Position numbers and translations under genes: made by a program. This document shows positions 28,338-64,000 of a stretch of DNA of 64,000 nt, piece after piece. Below the pieces are notes generated by a model, which was not told the DNA's origin, searched no databases, and saw only the letters and a program-made list of their open reading frames with translations. The stretch comes from Trematomus loennbergii (lineage: Eukaryota > Chordata > Actinopteri > Perciformes > Nototheniidae), in the NCBI GenBank assembly GCA_012861695.1, contig JAAOOA010000060.1, positions 14,755,972 through 14,819,971 on the forward strand, given 5' to 3'. Position 1 is the first letter of the stretch; each line of letters starts with the position of its first letter.

Positions 28338-29900
28338 GATGTAGGAGAGGGGTGCAGGAGGAGGAACAGAGGAGGCAGGAACCAGAGGGTTTTCTGAAGT
28401 GATCCTCACTGCTGTGATTTTCAGAACTGGGTATAGGGAGACCATGTGGGGAGAGAGAAAGATAATACATGTGGGTCAGAATACTTCTTTCTGCCTGTTT
28501 TTACCTGGATGGAGTACCAAATAGATTTTGACACTTCAAATTCATTGTATATGACCGAAAGTTATACCCCAAGTGATTTTCAATTACTTTTCATCAACCA
28601 TCTAGTGCACATTGTCCTGTAAGACACCCTTCTGGTATTAAGATCAAATTAAGGTCAAAACTAAAAGTAAAAAGTGACATATTGGGGGAGTTTGGATGGA
28701 TATAAAAGTAGTATAGTGTGGTCTAATGGATAGTGAGGTGGGCTGAAGATCGGAAGGTTGTGAGTTCAAATCCCGCCAGGAACACCACCACTAGTGTGCC
28801 CTTGAGTAAGGCACTTACTCCTTAGTTACTCCAGGGAGAATGTCCCTGTAATTGGTAATTGAAAGTCGCTTTGGATAAAAGCGTCAGCTAAATGAAATGT
28901 AATGTAGTAAAAGAGGCCTCAATCAACTTTCCATCTGAAGCTATTGCTGTCTGCAAAATGTGAAAAATGTCTGCAGGAGAAACAAACTTCCCGATCATTA
29001 CACCAGGAAAATCCCAGACCTCTATTTCCTTTGTTACCTTCCATGTTAATGAAATCTGAGAATTAATGTTTTTCTCACTGTTTTTAAGTTTGTACATTAT
29101 TTATTCAAGTGTTCTCCTTCTAAAACAGATGCTGGTAGCGGTTGTCATTCACCAGTCATACAGTTGATGCTGCAACTCTTTTGTCTGCTGTGTTGTTTGC
29201 GAGTGCGGAAGATTGAGTTTCAACTGCTGTGTTTTTACAGTTAAACCAGGGTAGGTTATTACCGCTTCAGGAAGCTTATTTTTTTTCATAGGTGGAGAAT
29301 ACAATAGAAAGAAGCTTGCTCTTGCAGTCGTTTGTTGAGCAGAACCATGTTTAGTCCCCACATTACTGCATACTGTACTGTTTTCTTTATTGTACTATTC
29401 TACGTTAATAGTAACATCTTTTATTTCAGCATTTCTCATTCATGAGACTGAATTGACTGAATACAACCATGGTGTCATTTAAGCGTATAGCTTTTATTTG
29501 ATTTGAGTTTGCATTTAATGCCTCTGCCCTCTGAACTGTTGCTAGTTTTACCTGAACGCGGCGGCATACCACACGGGCATTTCCTTTGAATATTGTAATC
29601 ATTTTCTTTTTCTTTTAGGTCTGTTTGTAAAATTCCTCTTTTGAGTAAACAACAACAACAAAATGAATCTACGTGCTTGGATTTCTTTATTGGAGGTTAC
29701 AAAGACATTACAGCTTAAAGTATTTTCCATGGATACGATACATAATTCATATCATTTGGTTGTTCAGCTGCAAAATGCAGCGAGAGGGGGTTTGGAAAAT
29801 ATAAAGCAGCAACTCTCATCGTCACAACTCACAATCGATTTGAGAAACTACACCTTTGGAATAAAATATTGCAGACTAATTAGTTCATAACAATAAACAT
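28338..29900 (+). other. srl 3' flank, probable 3' UTR with candidate AATAAA at 29860 and 29892
   Basis: Non-coding sequence after the srl stop (28335-28337). AATAAA occurs at 29860-29865 and 29892-29897. The transcript end cannot be fixed from sequence alone. A SINE lies inside this stretch. Confidence 0.4.
28711..28908 (+). mobile_element. tRNA-derived SINE
   Basis: The head resembles a tRNA gene: an A-box-like GTCTAATGGATAGTGAGG and a B-box GGTTGTGAGTTCAAATC. The tail TCGCTTTGGATAAAAGCGTC followed by AGCTAAATGAAATGTAATGT is the conserved 3' end of widespread fish SINE/LINE families. It is too degenerate and too long for a functional tRNA. A tail-only fragment of the same kind lies at 51388-51430. 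Confidence 0.88.
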
Positions 29901-30221
29901 GATTGAATGTGTAAAAGCTGGGAGAGCACATATCAGTCTACAACCACAATAAAATAAAATGCTGTTTTTCATTAGCTGCTGATAAATAATGTCCTGCAGT
30001 GACTGAAAACAGCCACAAGGAGGCGCCTATGTTCAATGTGTTGGACCCACAAACTGCTGAGTGAGTTGTAGAGGCAGACTGAATTATATTAGTGTTATTA
30101 ATGCAGGGGAAATAGAAAAATAGAAAGCAAAAGACTGTTCCTGCCACAAAAAAAAAGTACTTTATTGCAGCCACTTACGTTACAAATAAATGGTGTGACT
30201 TGTTTCATTAATCCTGCCACA

Positions 30222-30600
30222 TTAAAGGTGGGGTAGGTAATTCACTTCAGAAACACTTTTTTTTATATTCCATGGAATGCTCTTAACATAGCAATGAATA
30301 CATTAAATGCTTTGACAATAAATACACAAAAAATGTTCATCTGTGGAAGCCGTGGTGCTGTAAAAAGCACGACCAATCATCTGAGCCGGCCCGGCTAAAA
30401 TAACTGGATGGCCTACCTGCCTGTCAGCCTTCCATCTCGTGCACAAACTTATCTCGTGCCCTCATTGGTCATGTGCGCGTTCGTGTGTGTTGGAGGAGGG
30501 GCTCTGTAAGGAAGTCTGAAGGAAGGGGCAGATTTTTTCGGCTGCGTACTTTCTAGCGCACTCGAGCTGGTTTCTCCATTCTTACCTACCCTACCTTTAA
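30222..30600. mobile_element. TTAA-bounded MITE, family A, copy 2 (inverted relative to copy 1)
   Basis: It starts TTAAAGGTGGGGTAGGTAAT and ends CTTACCTACCCTACCTTTAA. Its interior is the reverse complement of 21779-22159, for example TATTCCATGGAATGCTCTTA, GAGCCGGCCCGGCTAAAATA and GCACGACCAATCAT. It lies between srl and adcy9. Confidence 0.88.
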
Positions 30601-31444
30601 TGCAAACACATTTTTAATTTAGTACCAAACTAGAACATTGATCACATACAACATATAAAACGTTCCTTCTTCTTCCAAAATATTCTATTAGCAACCATAC
30701 TTCTGCAGAAGGGGGGAAAAAAACATTATTTCAGGAAAATAGATTCAATAAATCAATATTTTTCTCTTGGAGGCTGGATCATAACTGTTGGTGTCAAATT
30801 AAATAAATATTCACAAATATTGTGACATCCTGTCCATTGCCAGACATTTATTTACCATTAGTTGGCTAGGTTACCTTTTTAGAGTTTAGTTAAGAATCTG
30901 TGCACTTGGAGGCCACATGTTGGCAGTTGCCTGTGAATTTAAAGGTTGTTATGATTTCTGTAATTAAAATATCATCATTTGTTTGAAGTAAATCTAAGTA
31001 TAATAAAGTAAACTGCAACAGGTTTCATGAAATCCACGATACAGCTGAGAATAAAGCACCCAGGCTTTTCAAAAAGACCAAATTCAAGACAAAGTCCTCA
31101 CCCTGTACTACGAGCAGAGTAAAGCCTATTTGTCACCATATTCTTTAGCAGCGTGTCACTTCACTGGTAGTTCTCTGTCCTGCAGCTGAACCTGAGTTTA
31201 TTTCCCAACGATGGCCAATACAATACCACATTACCCACCACAATGACCCAAACACTCACGTGAAGCAGGGCATGAACAACATGCATATAAAATAAAAGTG
31301 TATGTGTAAATATGAATCTTATAATAAAATCTGTGTTTGCTAAGCAGACAATGTTTCCAGATCAAAGCACAATGTTAACACAGACTTATCAGTGCTGCTT
31401 TATCAACTCTTCAAACAGGCCTCTTGTAAACTCTCAATCATAAG
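30601..31444. other. intergenic, no gene seen
   Basis: AT-rich sequence between the MITE and the CA-repeat blocks. No coding or RNA feature recognised. Confidence 0.5.
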
Positions 31445-31581
<137 letters not shown>

Positions 31582-31668
31582 TTAATGAAGCATAGTACTA
31601 TAGTCTTAAGTCTACATGCTTTATTGGATTCAAAGTTTAAACAGTATGGCTTCTTCAAGGGAAGAGGA

Positions 31669-31774
<106 letters not shown>

Positions 31775-33000
31775 TCTTCTTTTTAATCATCTGCTGTTCA
31801 CAATCTCATCACTTCACTATCTCCATCTGAAAGTACACTGTGCTCCATAGAAATGCCGGTACAGTGTCCATTTCTGCTGAAGAAGCACATGCCAGCTGGA
31901 TATTTGATAGCCAATGTGCCTTGGACCTAAATAACAATACGTGTTTCCTCTGCACGATTTTCCTTGAATAACTTTTCCCCTGAATTTCCTTATTATACAG
32001 TACTTGGCATTGGAGACTTAGCTTTTGACAAATGAACAAAACCCTGTCTCTTTCATTCTTGGATTTGCATGTGACAATGTCTAATGTCAATTCCACTATA
32101 TGCTACTATGAGAAACATCTCCCAGGAAATATGTGCTTCAAATAGAAATGCATCTTTAAAAGTGAATACAAATACTATGCCAAGTAAATAATTAAATAAT
32201 AAAACAAATGATAAAATATCCTGTGATATTTCACTCCAGTTTTCTTTGTTGATGAGTTGTATTCCCCTCTGGCTGTGTTTATCTCAGACAAAGAAGAACA
32301 ACAGGGCACTTGTATTGATAAATAATTGGTTGATAAGATATGCAAATACAAATCAATATATTCTATTCGTTTTTTTCCTACATATCAGACTGATTAACAT
32401 CCCACAGATATGTAAGTGCATTGCTTGCACAGTCTACACATTCAAAACCCAAATCCCTTTTCTGAAGCAGAAACATTCTCCTCAACGGCATACTGGATTT
32501 TATTGTTGAACAAATATATTTATTATCCCCATTCAGGCAGATAAAAGCAATCTGAGTAATTCTAGTCGTTCTTCAGCAGATTATACTAACAGGTCCACAC
32601 TGATTAAAAGTCTGGTATGGGTTAGTCAATAATATACCAAACTTTAGCTAATAAACACACCCTTATGTGTGTGGGCTATGTGTCATGCTGCATACAAGGA
32701 AAGACTGGAATCTTTTAAATAAATGTTTTTCTCAAGTTTTAAGCAGTGGGCCACTTGAAAACATGACTTTTAGTAGAGTGTGTAATGATAGCTAAAGGTT
32801 CAATGAACGACTTTAAAAATCAAACTATGTTGATCACAACTTCTAACTTGTAATGACAGCTGTATTTCCAGCCTGGGCTGAGCAATGCAAGTAGACGCTT
32901 ATGAGTTGACATAGCGGTGGGGGTAAACATAATTTACAGTAGCACGCAAAAATCTGTCAGAAAATATAATATTTGAAGGATTCAAAAGTAGAAACTTTCA
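31775..33000. other. intergenic, upstream of adcy9, no gene seen
   Basis: AT-rich, no coding signal. The antisense ORF at 31809-32096 has no motif or splice context and is not called. Confidence 0.5.
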
Positions 33001-33039
33001 TTCACACGTGACTTGAACGCAGCATTGCTCCACTCAGCC

Positions 33040-34727
33040 AGACGTCAAGTCGCACAGAGACAGCTGGGAGACACCGGAGGAGAGTTCCCGCCTTCAAACT
33101 AAAGGTCGTTATTTGTTGGTATTTTACATGGTTAATAGTTTTTTAATACATAGCTTAGTTTTGTTAATTTATAGGGTCAGGTTAGTTACGTTTGAAGAAT
33201 TGTTGATAGCCTACGTATCGACGACAGTTTGCTTTTTCTGAACTCAGTAACTATGGTGTTTTTTTTTTATGTTTAGGATGCCTTCCCTTCTATGGCTAGG
33301 GACAAGAGATGGACATAGGCTACCTTTTATAGATTAAATATGACTCAATCAACATTATACGACCTCAATGTTTCTGTTGACTAAGGAATGTTGTGTTGTG
33401 AAATTGCAAAATACCAATATATTCCTATTAATTTAACCTTAACTTCAGCAGTCTGATATGATGTTACCTTTCTAAGCTTTCTCCTGTATTCTGTCCAAGC
33501 CAATGTGAAATATTTAACTAACTAATATCTGGTCGTCTTGAAAGGCAACACCGGAAACAGAGTTTTTTTAAACCGTTGTTTGCTTGACAGGCTGGTCCCA
33601 CCAACCCGCACCGCCACAACAGCTGGGCGAGGATTTCCGACCCAGTCACAGCGAAGATGGTGGCAGCTACAGGAGTGGAGATATTACGTTCAGCCGGATA
33701 AGAGGAAAAGCTGCCGCGAAACTCCCGCAGTGGATCTGTTTTTTATTTAGCCCCCCAACTCAGCAGAGAGCTATATCAGGGGAAAAGGGAGGCAACCAGC
33801 GGCGGACGGAAGGGGACGCACCGCGGCCAGAACGCACAGTGTTGTGTTTGTTATCCAGACCTAAGGAATTGGTTAAGACTAGGATATAGTACTATTCTAT
33901 TTGAGGGAAGTCTTTATTGACAATCCAACCGAGGAGCTATCCAGAGGATCTCCTTCATTGCTCTGGGAATTTTCTACTCTCTTTGCTCTGGGGGAAATGC
34001 AAGGGGAGGAAATCCAGCCTCAGCTCCAAATAACCAGATACTCCTAACTGGGTCTCCTCTCCAAACGCAGGAAATACGGCCTGGGAAAAAAAAAGTTTGG
34101 GAGCTTTTGGAAGCAGAGGGGGCCTACCGCTGACGTTTTGCATGCGTTTTACGACATGGATTTCAAGTAGCCTACTACGTTTTTCTTTAACATTAAGCGC
34201 TTCCACAGACTAAGTGGATAGGAGCTTTCAAATGTTACACTCCTTCGGTGCGGTTTTTGCAAGAGTTTTGATCGTCTCTATTTATAGACCAGCCTGTTCC
34301 GACCGAGGCTGTTCCTCATAGCTGTATATGTTGCCAACTGCGCGCAACAAGTTGCAGACACTCCCAGCAGAGGCAAACCTACACTAATTCGGGACAGCGG
34401 ATGGTATTTTCTGCGCTTCTCTTTTCGGATTACGCGTCTTTGAATAGCGCAGACCCCTGCCCGACCCCCTCTTTGGAAAGCAGAGTAGAATAAACTGTAG
34501 AGATCCGGAGAGGTAGTTCAGGAAAGGACGGGGCTGGATCTGTGGGAATAGGCCTGCCTGTCAGGCCTCTTATGATCCGGATCTTGGACTGGACAGGACT
34601 CCAAAATAACTCACTCGGGACTATTTTAATGGGCCCTCTGGAATACATCTGAAAGGAGAATGTCTATGGATAAGGAATGCAAATCCTTAGCACGCTGAGG
34701 CATACATGGGGAGGGTTGTAGTGGAAG
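33040..34727 (+). other. adcy9: probable adcy9 5' non-coding exon(s) and promoter region
   Basis: GC content rises here, with CpG-rich patches, relative to the flanks. A good donor (GTGGAAG|GTAAAG) ends the stretch at 34727. It lies about 1 kb upstream of the adcy9 start codon, and mammalian ADCY9 has a non-coding first exon. Several short upstream ORFs occur. The 5' boundary and the TSS are not visible from sequence. Confidence 0.4.
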
Positions 34728-35761
34728 GTAAAGCCGTCTTAATCACACATCACCCACTTTTTATAATTAACACAATGTTAAATTGCTAACATTTTAAGCT
34801 GGCATTATTTGTGTATGTTAAACCTTCACTGCATAGACTACACCACTTTATGTGAAACGATAATAGTCTTTTAGATGAAAACTGATAATTTTCTTTAAAG
34901 AATATATGTTTTTTTTTACAGTTTTGATGCTGTATAGTGAAAACTAATTCCTTCAACACATTTTATATTTGAACGCTACCTACTGGCTGTTCATAACCCC
35001 ACAATTTGTTAGGTGCTTTAAGAAGGGAAATAAAGTGTACATGTGCCATTCGTCGCGCATGTTGTGCAGATAAGAGGGACAGTGTAACTTTTGCTGTGCA
35101 CAGCTGTTGACAGCCTGTATCTGCTCATACAAATCTGGACCTGAGCTCTGTTTCCACGCAGACAACGTTATTTTGGAATGAAGAAACAATCTGGGTATTT
35201 CTTCTGACGCTGTCTGACTTTGTAATGTCAGCAGCATCGACACATTACGCACATCCAGAGGAGGTCATTTCCAGTCATGTAACGTCAGGACCGACTTGAT
35301 GTAGGCATACAAAATCCGTTGCATCACCAACCAGTCCTTTTCGAGAAGGATGTTCAGTTCAGAAGGCAGAAAGAGTGATGACAGTGTTTTTACCGCAGCT
35401 GGAGAGAAAGCCGGGCTCAAACCCAGAGCCTCTTTGGAGAAGGATACGTGTAATGTGAGTACTGACGCAAACCCGGGGCTGGATAATGAACTGCTCAAGA
35501 AACTGGAACGGCGCGTTTTGTGTGAGTGAGTGTGCAGGCTGCTGTTTGCGTAGCAAAGACGTCTGTGCTGTGATCACCATCCATGCACTGTGATTATTCC
35601 ACCAAACACCTTTGCTCTCTCCCTCCTGTCTGCCTGTCACTCTCTTCCTCCTCCCTGCCATATGTGCACTCACGCGTCTAATTGCCTGAGGCCCATCATA
35701 AGACATTATTAATATTTAACACCTCTCCCGCGCCCATCGTTTCCTCGCCACAGCAGTCAAT

Positions 35762-64000
<28,239 letters not shown>

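Noticed and set aside
28711..28790. Possible tRNA gene
   Set aside because: A- and B-box-like motifs are present, but no cloverleaf closes, and a fish SINE tail follows. It is a SINE.

Overview
The window is nuclear DNA from a ray-finned fish, probably a spiny-rayed teleost. It shows small exons with GT/AG introns, long (CA/GT)n tracts, a tRNA-derived SINE with a fish-type tail, and many short non-autonomous DNA transposons. Three vertebrate genes lie head to tail on the + strand: tfap4 (bHLH-leucine zipper transcription factor AP-4, 2660-8150), srl (sarcalumenin, 12025-28337) and adcy9 (adenylate cyclase 9, 35762 to beyond the right edge). To my knowledge this is the order and relative orientation of TFAP4-SRL-ADCY9 on human 16p13.3, so the block looks like conserved vertebrate synteny. 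A possible last exon of an unidentified upstream gene lies at the left edge (38-124).

Layout: 1-980, candidate terminal exon and 3' UTR. 981-2659, intergenic sequence and tfap4 5' flank. 2660-8150, seven tfap4 coding exons, followed by a probable long 3' UTR to about 10.73 kb. 11.08-11.77 kb, a hAT-like element. 11.98-12.08 kb, a TATA box and the signal-peptide exon of srl. 12.1-19.26 kb, a large srl intron with a 588-bp inverted-repeat element. 19.26-20.48 kb, the acidic, repeat-rich srl exon. 23.2-28.3 kb, the srl GTPase-domain exons. 28.3-33 kb, intergenic sequence with a SINE, a MITE and two (CA)n blocks. About 33-34.73 kb, probable adcy9 5' non-coding exon. 35.76-37.65 kb, the large first coding exon of adcy9 (first membrane cassette and C1 catalytic domain). 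37.65-55.57 kb, an 18-kb intron rich in GT repeats and MITEs. 55.57-64.0 kb, nine further adcy9 exons, the last cut by the window edge.

The genes are not an operon and are transcribed separately. TFAP4 is an E-box-binding nuclear factor, sarcalumenin is a Ca2+-binding sarcoplasmic-reticulum glycoprotein with an EHD-like GTPase fold, and ADCY9 is a membrane cyclase.

The most notable observation is about sequence quality or gene integrity. The three otherwise conserved coding sequences contain eight small frame breaks: one in tfap4, three in srl and four in adcy9. Seven are repaired by adding one base, and in each case a G next to existing G fits. The eighth needs two bases. With these repairs every exon phase closes. 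The likeliest reading is recurrent consensus deletions in the assembly, not three pseudogenes. I found no convincing undescribed biological system. The next most interesting items are the EPEPE minisatellite in srl, a set of TTAA-bounded MITEs, a 17-bp-arm perfect hairpin inside a 1.1-kb element, and microsatellites that abut or form splice signals.
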